From: Pelagerythrobacter marensis
Lineage (GTDB): Bacteria; Pseudomonadota; Alphaproteobacteria; Sphingomonadales; Sphingomonadaceae
Assembly: GCF_036700095.1 (NCBI RefSeq)
Contig: NZ_CP144918.1
Location: 497,001 to 561,000 of the forward strand
Reading direction: 5' to 3'
DNA length: 64,000 bases
Made by a program: the position numbers and the translations under genes. Below are positions 7,849-17,756 of the stretch, in pieces. The notes below the pieces were generated by a model. The model had not been told where the DNA came from. It did not search any database and was given only the letters and a program-made list of their open reading frames with translations. Position 1 is the first letter of the stretch. Every line of letters starts with the position of its first letter.

Positions 7849-9465
7849 TTACGGCAGGGGCTCGCCCGCGGCGCGGGCCCGTTCGACCACCGAAGCGGCG
7901 GCCGCGGGGACCAGCTTGATCGCTGCCACCAGCAGCACGAAGCCGATCGGCACCGCGATCAGCGTCGACATGATTCCCAGCGAGAGATCGTCGCCGTTGA
8001 TGGCCGAGACGTATCCGGCCATGAACGGCCCGATCCCCAGGCCCACCAGCGTGGTCGAGAGGAAGAACGTCGCCGTCGCCAGCCCGCGCATACGCGGCAG
8101 AACCAGCGCCTGACTGCTCGCCGCCGCCGCGCCCAGCGCCGATGCCGAAGTCATCTGGGCGAAGAAACTCGCCACGTAGAAGAGCGGCAGGCTGGGGGTA
8201 TTGTAGGCGATAATGAGCGGCGGAACCGACGCCAGCAATCCGAACATGACGACCCACAGGCGGCCGGTCGCGTAGCGTTCGAGCAGGTAATCGGCCATCC
8301 GGCCGCCGAGGATGACCCCGAGGAAGCCCGCAACGGCCGACGGTGCGCCGAGGAACCAGCCGAGGTCGCTCTTGTCGGCGCCCAGCGCCCGCTCGGCATA
8401 AGGGGCGCCCCAGTAGGCCGCCGAATACGAGATGAAGGCCACGGTGCCGTAACCGAGCACGACCGTGAGAAAGGCCGGCGATCCCCAGGTCAGGCGGAAT
8501 GTCGGCAGATCGCGCGACTTGAGCGAGATCGCCCAGCTGAACACCGCGTAATAGCCCACGCCGAGAAACAGCCACTGGTCGGAAATGCCCCCGATCAGCG
8601 ACGAGGTCGCCGGAACCGCACGCGATAGCGCCATCGCGACGATCGCGAAGAACGCGACGCCGGCCAGGTTCAGCGCCAGCGCCGGCAGCCCCCGGATCGC
8701 CGCGCCGATCACGGTGAACGGCGGGATCACCTGGAGCAGCTCGTTTACGAAACCTTTGAAGGGACGGGGATCTTCGGGCGTGGGCAGCCCGTCGATCGCG
8801 CCCCGCACCGGCTCGCGCAGGGTCAGGACCCACAAGGCCAGAAGAATGCCGGGGATGCCGACCGCGAGAAAGGCCGCCTGCCACCCGGCCAGGCCGAACG
8901 GGCCGCCGTCGGGGTAGGCGGCGTTCCAGTTTTCCACCACCAGGCCACCGATCAGCAGCGAGACGCCGCCGCCGAGATAGAGGCCGGAGGAATAGATCGC
9001 GAGCGCGGTCGCGCGCAGGCGGGCGGGAAACCAGTCCGAAATCAGCGAGTAGGCCGCCGGGCTGGCGGTCGCTTCGCCGACCCCGACCCCGATACGCGCC
9101 ACGGTCAGCGTGGCGGCATCGCGTGCAAAGCCCGAAAGCGCGGTCATCGCGGACCATAAGGCAAGCCCCAGGCTCATCAGCCGGACGCGTTTCCAGCTGT
9201 CTGCCAGGCGCCCGAGCGGGATGCCGAACAATGCGTAGAAAACCGCGAAAGCCGTGCCGTAGAGGAAGCCGAGGTAATCGTCCTCCACCCCGAGATCGAC
9301 CTTGATGTCGTTCGCAAGGATCGAAAGGATTTGCCGGTCGATGAAATTGAGAACGTAAACGACAACCAGCACGCCGAGTGCATACCAGCTGTAGGCGGGC
9401 ACCTTGTCGTTGTCGGGAACGGCGCCCGACTGCGCCGGCGGTGCCTCAGCCTCTGTTTCGTTCAT
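7849..9465 (-). CDS. MFS transporter (spinster-like)
   Basis: A 538-residue major facilitator superfamily protein with about 12 hydrophobic segments. The N-terminal half carries [10 protein letters not shown] and GRLADSWKR (the MFS loop 2-3 signature) and the family motif [20 protein letters not shown], typical of spinster-like transporters common in sphingomonads. A large loop separates the two halves around residues 250-290. The substrate cannot be told from sequence. The start overlaps the 3' end of queC by 20 bases, behind an AGGACGG-like ribosome site within queC, so the two are likely co-transcribed. Confidence 0.88.
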   Translation of the reverse strand: MNETEAEAPPAQSGAVPDNDKVPAYSWYALGVLVVVYVLNFIDRQILSILANDIKVDLGVEDDYLGFLYGTAFAVFYALFGIPLGRLADSWKRVRLMSLGLALWSAMTALSGFARDAATLTVARIGVGVGEATASPAAYSLISDWFPARLRATALAIYSSGLYLGGGVSLLIGGLVVENWNAAYPDGGPFGLAGWQAAFLAVGIPGILLALWVLTLREPVRGAIDGLPTPEDPRPFKGFVNELLQVIPPFTVIGAAIRGLPALALNLAGVAFFAIVAMALSRAVPATSSLIGGISDQWLFLGVGYYAVFSWAISLKSRDLPTFRLTWGSPAFLTVVLGYGTVAFISYSAAYWGAPYAERALGADKSDLGWFLGAPSAVAGFLGVILGGRMADYLLERYATGRLWVVMFGLLASVPPLIIAYNTPSLPLFYVASFFAQMTSASALGAAAASSQALVLPRMRGLATATFFLSTTLVGLGIGPFMAGYVSAINGDDLSLGIMSTLIAVPIGFVLLVAAIKLVPAAAASVVERARAAGEPLP

Positions 9466-10150
9466 ACGTTATCCCGTCCTCTATCCCAGCCTCTGCAAAT
9501 CCCTTCTGCCGCAAACGGCAGCTGTCGCAAAGCCCGCAGGCCAGCCCGGCCGCCGTCGGGGCGTAGCAGGACCAGCTCATCCCGGTGTCCAGCCCCAACC
9601 GCGCCGCCTCGGCGGCGATCTGCGCCTTGCTCATGAACTGCAGCGGGGCGCGGATCGTCAGTTCGGCGCCCTCCGCCCCCGCCTTGGTGCCTATGCGCGC
9701 CATCCGCTCGAACGCCGCAATGAATTCCGGGCGGCAATCGGGATAGCCGGAATAGTCGAGCGCATTGACGCCGATGAAGATGTCGCTGGCGCCGACCGTC
9801 TCGGCCCAGGCCAGCGTCAGCGAAAGGAACACGATATTGCGCGCCGGCACGTAAGTGACGGGAATGCCCGCGCCCACCCCGCCGGTCGGAACGTCGATAT
9901 CGTCGGTCAGCGCGGAACCGCCGAAAACCGTCAGATCCAGCGGCAGCACGACGTGACGTTCGCACTCCAGAGCAGCGGCAATTCGCCGCGCCGCATCCAG
10001 TTCCACCCTGTGGCGCTGTCCATAGTCGATCGTCAGCGCATTGAGGCGAAAGCCCTGCTCGCGCGCGATCGCCGCCGCGACCATCGAATCGAGGCCGCCC
10101 GAAAGCAGTACGACGGCCGGATCATTCGGCTTGCCAGGTTCCGATCCCAT
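9446..10150 (-). CDS. queC: 7-cyano-7-deazaguanine synthase
   Basis: Makes preQ0 from 7-carboxy-7-deazaguanine, ammonia and ATP in queuosine tRNA-modification synthesis. A 234-residue protein with the ATP pyrophosphatase P-loop LLSGGLDS (15-22) and the C-terminal zinc site C195, C205, C208 and C211. Family-specific stretches include [11 protein letters not shown] and [17 protein letters not shown]. Its length is normal for QueC. No other queuosine gene is in the window; its partner here is the overlapping MFS gene. Confidence 0.95.
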   Translation of the reverse strand: MGSEPGKPNDPAVVLLSGGLDSMVAAAIAREQGFRLNALTIDYGQRHRVELDAARRIAAALECERHVVLPLDLTVFGGSALTDDIDVPTGGVGAGIPVTYVPARNIVFLSLTLAWAETVGASDIFIGVNALDYSGYPDCRPEFIAAFERMARIGTKAGAEGAELTIRAPLQFMSKAQIAAEAARLGLDTGMSWSCYAPTAAGLACGLCDSCRLRQKGFAEAGIEDGITYERNRG

Positions 10151-10214
10151 GTCCCGGAGCTAGGGCGAAAAGCGGGTCCAGGCAATCACAACCGTGACGC
10201 GCACGGCGGCGCGG

Positions 10215-10613
10215 TCAGCGGCAGGTGCCGACCCGGCGCGCTTCGGCCGTGAACTGGAACGGCCGGCCCTGCGCGATTCCCTGGCTTTCGATCTGGACCA
10301 GGGCGGCATTTTCGCGGCGAATGCTGGTGCGGCCGTAATTGCTGCCGCGGCAGGTGTACTGCACGGTAACCTCGCTGGCGCCGTCTTCGACCACATAGTG
10401 CGAGCAGTCGCTGCCCGGATGGCGCAGCTGGATGAGGTCGCGCCCGTTCGCGACGCAGATACGCCGCCGTTCGCCCCCATCGCGCGGGCGCAGATCCCAC
10501 GCACCGGGCTCGAGCCGGTCGAGCATCGCGAGGCCCGGGGTCTGCGCCGTCGCGGGGAACAGCGCGCTGCCCGCTGCCAGCACCGCGGCGATTGCCATGC
10601 GCCTGAACGCCAT
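10215..10613 (-). CDS. Small secreted protein, DUF3617-like
   Basis: A 132-residue protein with a signal peptide (about 1-23, ending ATA) and a compact mature domain containing four cysteines (in RRICVANGRD, GSDCSHYVV, QYTCRGSNYG and the terminal GTCR). The pattern of EPGAWDLRPRD followed by a cysteine-pinned beta-rich region resembles DUF3617 proteins of sphingomonads. Function is unknown and probably periplasmic. The start at 10613 has a GGAGG site 7 bases upstream; a longer frame to 10763 runs into hslO and lacks a signal peptide. The gene sits between queC and hslO. Confidence 0.7.
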   Translation of the reverse strand: MAFRRMAIAAVLAAGSALFPATAQTPGLAMLDRLEPGAWDLRPRDGGERRRICVANGRDLIQLRHPGSDCSHYVVEDGASEVTVQYTCRGSNYGRTSIRRENAALVQIESQGIAQGRPFQFTAEARRVGTCR

Positions 10614-10698
10614 CTTTCGACCTCCGATCAATCCGGGCAACAGACTATCCATAGAACCTGTGCCTCGGCAAGACGTTGCACAGACGCGACAGGCCGTT

Positions 10699-11592
10699 TC
10701 ATGCCTCGATTTCGAACACTTTCGAACAGAACGCGCAATCGACCAGGATTTTCCCGTCCGCATCGCGCATATCGGCGCGATCCTGTTCGGGAAAACGGCC
10801 GATGACCTGTTCGTAATGCTCGGCCGAGCAGCGGCATCCGCGAACGATATCGGGTCCGGTCCGGATGCGAACTTCGGATTCCTCGTGAAACAGGCGCCAG
10901 ATCAGCGCTTCGAGCGACAGGCCGGGATCGACGAGTTCCTCGTGGCGGGTGCTGCCCGCCAGAACCGCCACATGTTCCCATTCGGGATGGTCCATGCGCG
11001 CGTGAAGGCGTTCGCGCCCTTCCTCACCATCGGCAAGGTGCTGGACCAGTATCCCGCCGGACACGCACCCGCCGTGGTCTGCACGCGCCGCGACGCGGAT
11101 TAGCGTGGGCACCTGCTCCGACTGCGCGAAGTAGCTTTCGCACGCTTCGGCCAGCGATTCGCCTTCGAGCGGGACCACGCCCTGATAGCGCCCGCGGCCT
11201 TCGGTCATGTCGAACGTGATCGCGAGGTAGCCTTTGCCGAACAGCGCCGAGAGCGAGGGATTGGCGCCCAGCTCCGCCAGTCGTTCCCGATCGAAATCGA
11301 CATAGCCGCGCAAGGCCCCGTCGCGATAATCGCAGACCAGCAGGCGCACGACGCCGCCTTCGGTCTGCGCCTGCATCGTCAGCTGGCCGCTTTCGTCCTT
11401 CAGCAATCCGCCGATCAGAGCGGCGAGCACCAGCGCTTCGGCCAGAAGGTGCGTGATCGCCGGAGGATAATCGTGCGCCGCGAGAATCGCGTCCACCGTC
11501 CGGTCGAGACGCACCGCCCTGCCGCGCGCGTCACGGCCGGGAATGGTGAAACCGAGCAGCCTGTCGGCGAATGTTTCGACCTGTTGCGTCAT
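10699..11592 (-). CDS. hslO: Redox-regulated chaperone Hsp33
   Basis: A cytoplasmic holdase chaperone activated by oxidation. A 297-residue protein with the Hsp33 core and the C-terminal zinc switch C253, C255, C286 and C289 (CxC...CxxC), all present. The start at 11592 (MTQQVETFADRLLGF) gives the normal family length; the open frame reaching 11802 lies inside argF and is not real. It is the third gene of a minus-strand argD-argF-hslO run, 46 bases after argF, an arrangement seen in other sphingomonads. Confidence 0.94.
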   Translation of the reverse strand: MTQQVETFADRLLGFTIPGRDARGRAVRLDRTVDAILAAHDYPPAITHLLAEALVLAALIGGLLKDESGQLTMQAQTEGGVVRLLVCDYRDGALRGYVDFDRERLAELGANPSLSALFGKGYLAITFDMTEGRGRYQGVVPLEGESLAEACESYFAQSEQVPTLIRVAARADHGGCVSGGILVQHLADGEEGRERLHARMDHPEWEHVAVLAGSTRHEELVDPGLSLEALIWRLFHEESEVRIRTGPDIVRGCRCSAEHYEQVIGRFPEQDRADMRDADGKILVDCAFCSKVFEIEA

Positions 11593-11638
11593 GGCCGCGA
11601 TATGGGGGTCTTGCCGCGGAAAATAAGGCGCGCGCGAA

Positions 11639-12571
11639 TCAGAGCCTGCCGAGGCACCACAGAAGGATCGATTTCTGCGCGTGGATCCGGTTCTCCGCCT
11701 CGTCGAACACGACCGACTGCGGGCCTTCGAACACCGCTTCGTCCACCTCTTCGCCGACGTGGGCCGGCAGGCAATGGAGAAAGCGGGCATCCGGCTTGGC
11801 ATGCGCCATCAGGCGTTCGTTGACCTGGTAAGGCGCCATCGCCGCCAGCTTGTTGTGTGCGTGATCCTGGCCCATCGACACCCAGGTGTCGGTCACGACC
11901 ACATCGGCGCCATCGGCCGCCGCTGCGGTATCCGAAGTGAGCGAAACCTGCGCCCCGCCCGCGCGCGCGCGTTCCACGAACTCCGCTTCGGGTTCGTATC
12001 CCGCCGGCGTTGCCACGCGGACGTTGAACTTGAACAGCCCGGCAGCTTCGAGCACCGAATGCAGCACGTTGTTGCCGTCGCCGAACCAGGCCAGTTCCAG
12101 TCCCGGCAAGGGCTTGCCCTGCTCGATCACGGTCAGAAGGTCGGCCACGATCTGGCACGGATGCGAACGGTCGGTCAGCCCGTTGATGACCGGCACCGTC
12201 GCATGATGTGCCATCCCCTCCGCCTTCGCATGGTCGCCGGTGCGCAGCATGATTACGTCGCACATCCGGCTGAGCACGCGCGCGGTATCGGCAATCGATT
12301 CGCCGCGCCCCAGCTGGCTCGACGCCGAATCGAGCACCAGGGCCGAGCCGCCGAGCTGGCGCATGGCGATATCGAAACTGACGCGCGTTCGGGTAGAGTT
12401 CTTCTCGAACACCATGCCAAGCACATGGCCGGCGAGCGGCGCATCGGCATCGGGCCGCCCTTTGGGCCAGTCGGCGCGCGCAGCCTTGCGCCGCTGCGCA
12501 TCGTCGATCATCGCCGCGAGGGCATCGGCGCCCGCATCCGAAAGGTCGAGGAAATGACGCACCGGCATCAT
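11639..12571 (-). CDS. argF: Ornithine carbamoyltransferase
   Basis: Converts ornithine and carbamoyl phosphate to citrulline in arginine synthesis. A 310-residue protein with the carbamoyl-phosphate motif STRTR (59-63), HPCQ ([10 protein letters not shown]), the ornithine-loop region ending VSMGQ, and the C-terminal [11 protein letters not shown]. The start is the first of two adjacent ATGs at 12571; it overlaps the argD stop (ATGA), so the two are translationally coupled. Cytoplasmic; expected to form a trimer. Confidence 0.96.
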   Translation of the reverse strand: MMPVRHFLDLSDAGADALAAMIDDAQRRKAARADWPKGRPDADAPLAGHVLGMVFEKNSTRTRVSFDIAMRQLGGSALVLDSASSQLGRGESIADTARVLSRMCDVIMLRTGDHAKAEGMAHHATVPVINGLTDRSHPCQIVADLLTVIEQGKPLPGLELAWFGDGNNVLHSVLEAAGLFKFNVRVATPAGYEPEAEFVERARAGGAQVSLTSDTAAAADGADVVVTDTWVSMGQDHAHNKLAAMAPYQVNERLMAHAKPDARFLHCLPAHVGEEVDEAVFEGPQSVVFDEAENRIHAQKSILLWCLGRL

Positions 12572-13758
12572 CCCGCCTCGGGGATCCGATAGTCGGCAGC
12601 GCCGGCCGACAGCTTCTCGAAGAACTCGTCGATCTCCGCATCGCCGATGACCAGCGGCGGCAGAATCCGCAGCGTGTTGTCGCCGGCGGCGACGGTCAGC
12701 AGCTGGTGCTTGTCGCGCAAATGGGCGAAGAACGGCCGGCTTTCGACCTTCATCTTGATGCCCAGCATCAGCCCGGCCCCGCGAACCAGTTCGAACAGCT
12801 CGGGATAGTTGCCGATGAACTGTTCGAGTCGCGCGCGAATGCGTTCGCCCTTCTCGGTCACTTCGGCGAGGAATTCGTCGTTGGCGACCGCGTCCATCAC
12901 GGCCATGCCCGCGGCCATTGCCAGCGGATTGCCGCCGTAAGTCGAACCGTGCGTGCCGAACGTCATGCCGCGCGCCGCCTTCTCGGTCGCGAGGCAGGCG
13001 CCGAGCGGGAAGCCGCCGCCGATGCCCTTGGCCGTGGCGAGGATGTCGGGCTCGATGCCGTAGTGCTCGTGAGCATAGAACTTGCCCGTCCGCGCGACGC
13101 CCGACTGGACTTCGTCGAGCACCAGCATCAGGTCGTGCTCGTCCGCCAGCGCGCGCAGGCCGGTCATGAAGTCCTGCGAGGCCGGCCGGATGCCGCCCTC
13201 GCCCTGGATCGGCTCGACCAGGAAACCGGCCGTGGCGGGGCCGATCGCCGCCCTGGCGGCATCGAGATCGTCGAACTCGACATAGCGGAAACCGCCGAGC
13301 AGGGGGGCGAAGCCCTTGTGCATCTTCTCCTGGTTGGAGGCGCTGATGGTCGCCATGGTCCGCCCGTGGAAGGCACTGGTGAAGGTGATCAGCTCGTGGC
13401 GCTCCTCGGCGCCCGCCGCCTGGTGATAGGCGCGCGCGGTCTTGATCGCGCATTCGACCGCTTCGGCCCCCGAATTGGTGAAGAACACGGTATCGGCGAA
13501 AGTCCGGTCGACCAGCCGCTGCGCGAGGGCTTCGCCCTGCGGGCTGCCATAGAGGTTGGAGACGTGCATCAGCGTCGCCGCCTGGCGCTGGATCGCGCCG
13601 ATCAGCCCCTTGTGGCTGTGCCCGAGCAGGTTGACCGCGATCCCGCTCGCGAAATCGAGATAGCGCGTGCCGTCCTCGTCGATCAGATGGCAATGGTCGC
13701 CGCGCACCGGGCGCACTCCGCAGCGTGGATAGACAGGCATGAGCGGCGTGATCGACAT
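12568..13758 (-). CDS. argD: Acetylornithine / succinyldiaminopimelate aminotransferase
   Basis: A PLP-dependent class III aminotransferase of arginine (and possibly lysine) synthesis, 396 residues. The PLP lysine is K244 in [10 protein letters not shown]215 in LDEVQSG contacts the cofactor ring, and the substrate-loop pattern [15 protein letters not shown] (95-109) is conserved. The start at 13758 ([14 protein letters not shown]) matches the family; upstream in-frame starts would extend into the hairpin at 13806. First gene of argD-argF-hslO. Confidence 0.95.
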   Translation of the reverse strand: MSITPLMPVYPRCGVRPVRGDHCHLIDEDGTRYLDFASGIAVNLLGHSHKGLIGAIQRQAATLMHVSNLYGSPQGEALAQRLVDRTFADTVFFTNSGAEAVECAIKTARAYHQAAGAEERHELITFTSAFHGRTMATISASNQEKMHKGFAPLLGGFRYVEFDDLDAARAAIGPATAGFLVEPIQGEGGIRPASQDFMTGLRALADEHDLMLVLDEVQSGVARTGKFYAHEHYGIEPDILATAKGIGGGFPLGACLATEKAARGMTFGTHGSTYGGNPLAMAAGMAVMDAVANDEFLAEVTEKGERIRARLEQFIGNYPELFELVRGAGLMLGIKMKVESRPFFAHLRDKHQLLTVAAGDNTLRILPPLVIGDAEIDEFFEKLSAGAADYRIPEAG

Positions 13759-13805
13759 CGGCAGGTTCCTTCGCAATGGGACGATCGGGCAATTCGGAAA
13801 CGAGA

Positions 13806-13831
13806 AATGGCGGCCCCTCGGAGCCGCCATT
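13806..13831 (-). terminator. Hairpin between the cold-shock gene and argD, possible terminator
   Basis: A perfect 9-bp inverted repeat (13806-13814 with 13823-13831). Read on the minus strand it follows the cold-shock gene and is trailed by a weak TTTCTCGTTT tract, so it may terminate that transcript before argD. The weak T tract keeps confidence low. Confidence 0.4.
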
Positions 13832-13888
13832 CGCACCGTTTAGATTTTTGCATTCGCCCGGTCAAACGCCGGGCGTGAAGCGGGCGGG

Positions 13889-14635
13889 TCAGCCCTGTAC
13901 GGGCACCAGGTTGACCGCCGAGTACTTGCCTCGTCGATCGACCTCGAGGTCGAACTCGTAGCGCTCGCCTTCGTTGATCGCGGACAGGCCCGAACGTTCG
14001 ACCGCGCTGATGTGCACGAAAGCATCGGGCTGGCCATCGTCACGCACGAGAAAGCCGAAGCCCTTCATCGAATTGAAGAACTTCACCGTGCCAGTGGCCT
14101 TCTCGCCGGTCAGTTCGCGCTGCGGTGCCGCGGGGCGATCGCCGCCCGCTGCGGGGCCGCGCGACTGTATGGGGACGACATCGCCCACGATCTGCAGATC
14201 CTGCGCGGAAATCTTCCCGCCGCGATCGACGAGGTTGAATTCCAGCTCCTGCCCCTCGCCAAGCCCCTCGAGGCCGGCGCGCTCGACCGCGCTGATATGA
14301 ACGAACACGTCCTCGCCGCCGGTTTCCTGCTGGATGAAACCGAAACCTTTTTGCGCGTTGAAGAATTTCACCGTGCCCTTGCCGGTGCCGACGACTTGCG
14401 CGGGCATGCGGTTGAACCCGCCGCCGCCGGTCCGCGGACCGCCGCGGTCACCGCCGCCGAAACGGTCGCCACCGCCGCCACCACCGAAACGATCGCCTCC
14501 CCCGAACCTGTCGCCGCCGCCGAAATTGCCCTGGCCGAAATCTCCGGGAGGTCCACCGAAAGGATCGAAACCGTCTTCACCGAAACCATCGCGCTTGTCG
14601 CGTCCGCGACCCCGGCGGCCTCTATCATAACCCAT
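13889..14635 (-). CDS. Tandem cold-shock-domain protein with Gly-rich N-terminus
   Basis: A 248-residue nucleic-acid-binding protein. Residues 1-78 are a low-complexity R/D/F/G tract with repeated DRFGGG units. Two cold-shock domains follow at about 84-150 and 180-246, each with RNP1 (KGFGFI 96-101; KGFGFL 191-196) and RNP2 (VFVHIS 110-115; AFVHIS 205-210). It probably acts as an RNA chaperone. The start at 14635 ([19 protein letters not shown]) is chosen because this N-terminus looks like related sphingomonad proteins; the ribosome site is weak. An in-frame extension to 14830 is possible but unlikely. It is divergent from terC. Confidence 0.88.
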   Translation of the reverse strand: MGYDRGRRGRGRDKRDGFGEDGFDPFGGPPGDFGQGNFGGGDRFGGGDRFGGGGGGDRFGGGDRGGPRTGGGGFNRMPAQVVGTGKGTVKFFNAQKGFGFIQQETGGEDVFVHISAVERAGLEGLGEGQELEFNLVDRGGKISAQDLQIVGDVVPIQSRGPAAGGDRPAAPQRELTGEKATGTVKFFNSMKGFGFLVRDDGQPDAFVHISAVERSGLSAINEGERYEFDLEVDRRGKYSAVNLVPVQG

Positions 14636-14885
14636 AACCAACAACGTACCTTCGCACCGCCCCCAGCATTCCATGCCATGCGGGCGGACGGGTCCCGCAA
14701 GGTCACGTGGTGTCCCAACCGCGAAGAAATCGCCGGTTTCCCCACCTGTCAGATGCCGATCATAGCGCAGAAACCCGCTCTGCGCGAACGATTTAACGGC
14801 TCGTGGCCTGATGAAGCAAAAATGTGACATTTTCGCATTGCGTTGCCCGCTTGCGCGACATCCCGGCTTGAGGCATCAGCCGCGC
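14636..14885. other. Divergent promoter region between the cold-shock gene and terC
   Basis: A 250-base non-coding gap that must hold both promoters and the cold-shock mRNA leader. The only clear element is a perfect 7-bp inverted repeat, AAAATGT-G-ACATTTT, at 14819-14833, in a locally AT-rich patch 53 bases before terC. It could be an operator or part of a promoter. Confidence 0.45.
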
Positions 14886-15692
14886 ATGGACATCGTCGCG
14901 CTTCTTTCCGATCCGGCCGCCTGGGCGGCGCTTCTGACACTGATCGCGCTCGAGGTCGTCCTCGGGGTCGACAACCTGATCTTCATCGCGATTCTTTCGA
15001 ACAAGCTGCCCGAGCATCAGCAGCAGCTCGCCCGCAGGATCGGCCTCACGCTCGCGCTGGTCATGCGCATCGCGCTGCTGATGCTGATCGGCTGGATCGT
15101 CACGCTGCAAACGCCGCTGTTCGATCTCGGGCTGGAGGGCGCACCCAACGCCTATGGCGAACCCAGCTTCGAAACCGCATTCTCAGGCCGCGATCTCATC
15201 CTGCTCGTGGGCGGGCTGTTCCTGCTGTGGAAGGCGACCAAGGAAATCCATCATTCGATGGAGCCCGAAGATCATTCGGGCGACCTGCTCGACAAGACCC
15301 CCGGCATTGCCGATGCGGCCAAGGCGACTTTCGGCACGGTGATCGCACAGATCGTGGCGATCGACATCGTGTTTTCGGTCGATTCGATTCTCACCGCCGT
15401 CGGGATGACCGACGAGATTCCGATCATGGTCACAGCCGTGGTGATTACGGTCGGGATCATGATGGTCGCCGCCGACCCCCTGGCCCGCTTTATCGAGAAG
15501 AACCCGACCCTGGTAATGCTGGCGCTCGCCTTCCTCGTGATGATCGGCCTGGTGCTGATCGCCGACGGCTTCGGCTTCCATGTGCCGAAGGGCTATATCT
15601 ACGCGGCGATGGGCTTCTCCGTCGGGGTCGAGATTCTCAACATCATCCAGCGCCGCCGCCGTATGGGCCCGGCGAAAGGAGACGCCGGATGA
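14886..15692 (+). CDS. TerC family integral membrane protein
   Basis: A 268-residue inner-membrane protein with about seven hydrophobic helices. Family signatures are EVVLGVDNLIFIAIL near the N-terminus and QIVAIDIVFSVDSILTAVGMTD in the second half, where buried acidic residues probably coordinate metal. TerC-family proteins are linked to metal (often manganese) export or to metalation of secreted proteins; the specific role here is unknown. The start at 14886 places the first helix directly after the N-terminus. The stop overlaps the next gene's ATG. Confidence 0.9.
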   Translation: MDIVALLSDPAAWAALLTLIALEVVLGVDNLIFIAILSNKLPEHQQQLARRIGLTLALVMRIALLMLIGWIVTLQTPLFDLGLEGAPNAYGEPSFETAFSGRDLILLVGGLFLLWKATKEIHHSMEPEDHSGDLLDKTPGIADAAKATFGTVIAQIVAIDIVFSVDSILTAVGMTDEIPIMVTAVVITVGIMMVAADPLARFIEKNPTLVMLALAFLVMIGLVLIADGFGFHVPKGYIYAAMGFSVGVEILNIIQRRRRMGPAKGDAG

Positions 15693-16129
15693 GCGCTTTT
15701 CGCCGCCTGAGCGACACCGTCTTCGCCAGCCCGCAGATCGCGCCCGGCGATATCGCCGCGGCAAAGGCCGCGGGAATCACGCTGGTCGTCAACAACCGCC
15801 CCGACGGCGAAGCGGACGACCAGCCGAGCGGTGCGGAGATAGAGGCCGCCGCGCGCGAAGCCGGGCTGGACTATCGCGCGATCCCGGTGGGCGGATCGGG
15901 CTTCGGCGAGGCCCAGGTGGACGCGATGGCCGAGGCGCTCGACTCCGCGGAAGGCGCTGTGCTGGCCTATTGCCGGTCGGGGACGCGCTCGACCCTGCTG
16001 TGGTCGCTTGCCCAGGCCCGCGCGGGCGGGGACCCGGAAGAGATCGCCGCCGCGGCCGCCGCGGCCGGGTACGATATTGCGCCCGTCCGCCCGGCGGTCG
16101 ACATGCTCGCCGCCCGCGCCCGGTCCTGA
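15689..16129 (+). CDS. TIGR01244 family sulfur transferase / phosphatase-like protein
   Basis: A 146-residue protein of the beta-lactamase-hydrolase-like (DUF442/TIGR01244) family. The catalytic loop is YCRSGTRS with C95 and R100, which resembles protein tyrosine phosphatase and rhodanese active sites. Relatives occur fused to or beside sulfur-oxidising enzymes such as Blh, but no such gene is adjacent here. The gene overlaps terC by ATGA-type coupling and has an AAAGGAG ribosome site. Cytoplasmic. The actual substrate is unknown. Confidence 0.85.
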   Translation: MSAFRRLSDTVFASPQIAPGDIAAAKAAGITLVVNNRPDGEADDQPSGAEIEAAAREAGLDYRAIPVGGSGFGEAQVDAMAEALDSAEGAVLAYCRSGTRSTLLWSLAQARAGGDPEEIAAAAAAAGYDIAPVRPAVDMLAARARS

Positions 16130-16154
16130 TCGCCGGCCTTACTTTCGGAAAGCC

Positions 16155-17588
16155 TTATTTGCGGAAATCGAGCGGCGGATCGCGATCGCCCAGCAGCGAG
16201 CGGTATTCGTAATTCTCCCCGCGTGCGGCCTCGAACTCGGCCCGGGCCTGCTGCCGCAGGTCCGGGTTGGTGAACAGTTCGATGGCAGCCAGCGTCATGG
16301 CCTTGGCCGCGACTTGCGCGCCCTTGTAGCCGATCGTGGTGCCGCTCGCCGCCGCCGACTGCCACGAATGCGCCGCGGTTCCCGGCACCCAGGTCGCAGT
16401 CCGCACGCCGACGGTGGGCGTCGCCCACGAGACATCGCCGACATCGGTGGAGCCGTAGCCGAGCGAGGTTTCGTAAGGCTGGATCTGCTCCGCCACGTCC
16501 AGCGGCCGCGCCGCCTCTCCCAGGCTGCTCGCCAGCTCTTCGGCCCAGGCGCGCTCCTGCGCCGTATATTCGACCCCGCCGACCTGCCGCAGCTTGGCAT
16601 CCATCATCCGCGCCAGAGCCTGGTTGACGAGGAGCGGATTGTTGCCGTGGATGACTTCCCATTCCACCCGCGTGCCCGTGCCCATCGCCGCGCCTTCGGC
16701 CGCCGCTTCCAGCCGCTTCCACATCGCCTCGACTTCCGCGGGGTCCGAATGGCGCACGTAGTAGAACACTTCGGCGAAATCGGGGATCACATTGGGTGCA
16801 GTGCCCCCTTCGGTGATGACGTAATGAATGCGCGCGTCCATCGTCGTGTGTTCGCGCATCATGTTGACCATCATGTTCATCGCCTCGACCCCGTCGAGCG
16901 CGGAACGCCCCTGCTCGGGCGCACCGGCAGCGTGCGCGGAGCGGCCGTGGAAGCGGAACTTGGCGGAACGATTGGCGAGGCTGGTCTTGGCCGCGGCGCT
17001 GTTCTCGTCGTCCGCATGCCAGTGGATCGCGAAGTCCGCATCGTCGAACAGGCCCGCGCGGGTCATGTAGACTTTGCCCGAACCGCCCTCTTCCGCAGGC
17101 GTGCCGTAGAACCGGATGCGCCCCGGCGTGCCGGTGGTTTCGAGCCATTGCCTGATCGCGATCGCCGCCGTCAGCGACCCTGCGCCGAACAGGTTGTGAC
17201 CGCAGGCGTGCCCGGCATGGCGCCCGGCAACCGTTTCGCGCCTGGGCGCGTCGGACTGGCTGATCCCGGGCAGGGCATCGAATTCGCCGAGAATCGCGAT
17301 CACCGGGCCGCCGCTGCCATATTCGGCGACGAAAGCGGTCGGGATATCGGCGACGCCACTGGTCACGGCAAAGCCGTTGGCCGCGAGTTCGGCCTGCAGC
17401 AGTTCGCTCGAGCGGGTTTCCTGATAGCCGACTTCCGACCATTCCCACAGCTGGCGCGCAACACGCGCGGTGCGCTCGTACTGCGCGTCGACCGCGGCGG
17501 CAGCATCGAACGTTTCGGCCAGAGCCGGCGGCGCGCTGGCGAAAACCAGAGTTCCGGCAAGCGCTGTCAGGAAGGCGGCTTTGTTCAT
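16155..17588 (-). CDS. Secreted M20 family amidohydrolase (AbgB-like)
   Basis: A 477-residue metallopeptidase-fold hydrolase with a signal peptide (about 1-24, ending ALA). The zinc-site motifs GHACGHNLFG and GTPAEEGGSGK, the dimerisation domain segment FRFHGRSAHAAGAPEQGRSA and a late STDVGDVSW motif place it near p-aminobenzoyl-glutamate hydrolase subunit B and related M20D amidohydrolases. It probably cleaves an N-acyl or amide bond in the periplasm; the substrate is unknown. Convergent with the TIGR01244 gene and divergent from the GMC oxidoreductase. Confidence 0.88.
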   Translation of the reverse strand: MNKAAFLTALAGTLVFASAPPALAETFDAAAAVDAQYERTARVARQLWEWSEVGYQETRSSELLQAELAANGFAVTSGVADIPTAFVAEYGSGGPVIAILGEFDALPGISQSDAPRRETVAGRHAGHACGHNLFGAGSLTAAIAIRQWLETTGTPGRIRFYGTPAEEGGSGKVYMTRAGLFDDADFAIHWHADDENSAAAKTSLANRSAKFRFHGRSAHAAGAPEQGRSALDGVEAMNMMVNMMREHTTMDARIHYVITEGGTAPNVIPDFAEVFYYVRHSDPAEVEAMWKRLEAAAEGAAMGTGTRVEWEVIHGNNPLLVNQALARMMDAKLRQVGGVEYTAQERAWAEELASSLGEAARPLDVAEQIQPYETSLGYGSTDVGDVSWATPTVGVRTATWVPGTAAHSWQSAAASGTTIGYKGAQVAAKAMTLAAIELFTNPDLRQQARAEFEAARGENYEYRSLLGDRDPPLDFRK

Positions 17589-17756
17589 CGATCTCTCCTC
17601 GTGGCCCGCAAGCTCTAGGTTCGATGCCGCCGCCTGGCAACGCCCGCGCTCGACAGGTTCGCGCGCAGGCGGCGAAGGGGAAAAGGTCTCGAACGAAAAC
17701 CCGATTGCAGTCGGGGGCGAGGCTGCCTAACCCTGTCTCCCGGGCGAGGAGAGGGC

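Noticed and set aside
12706-13878. 390-codon plus-strand frame opposite argD
   Set aside because: Antisense shadow of argD, no ribosome site or family match.
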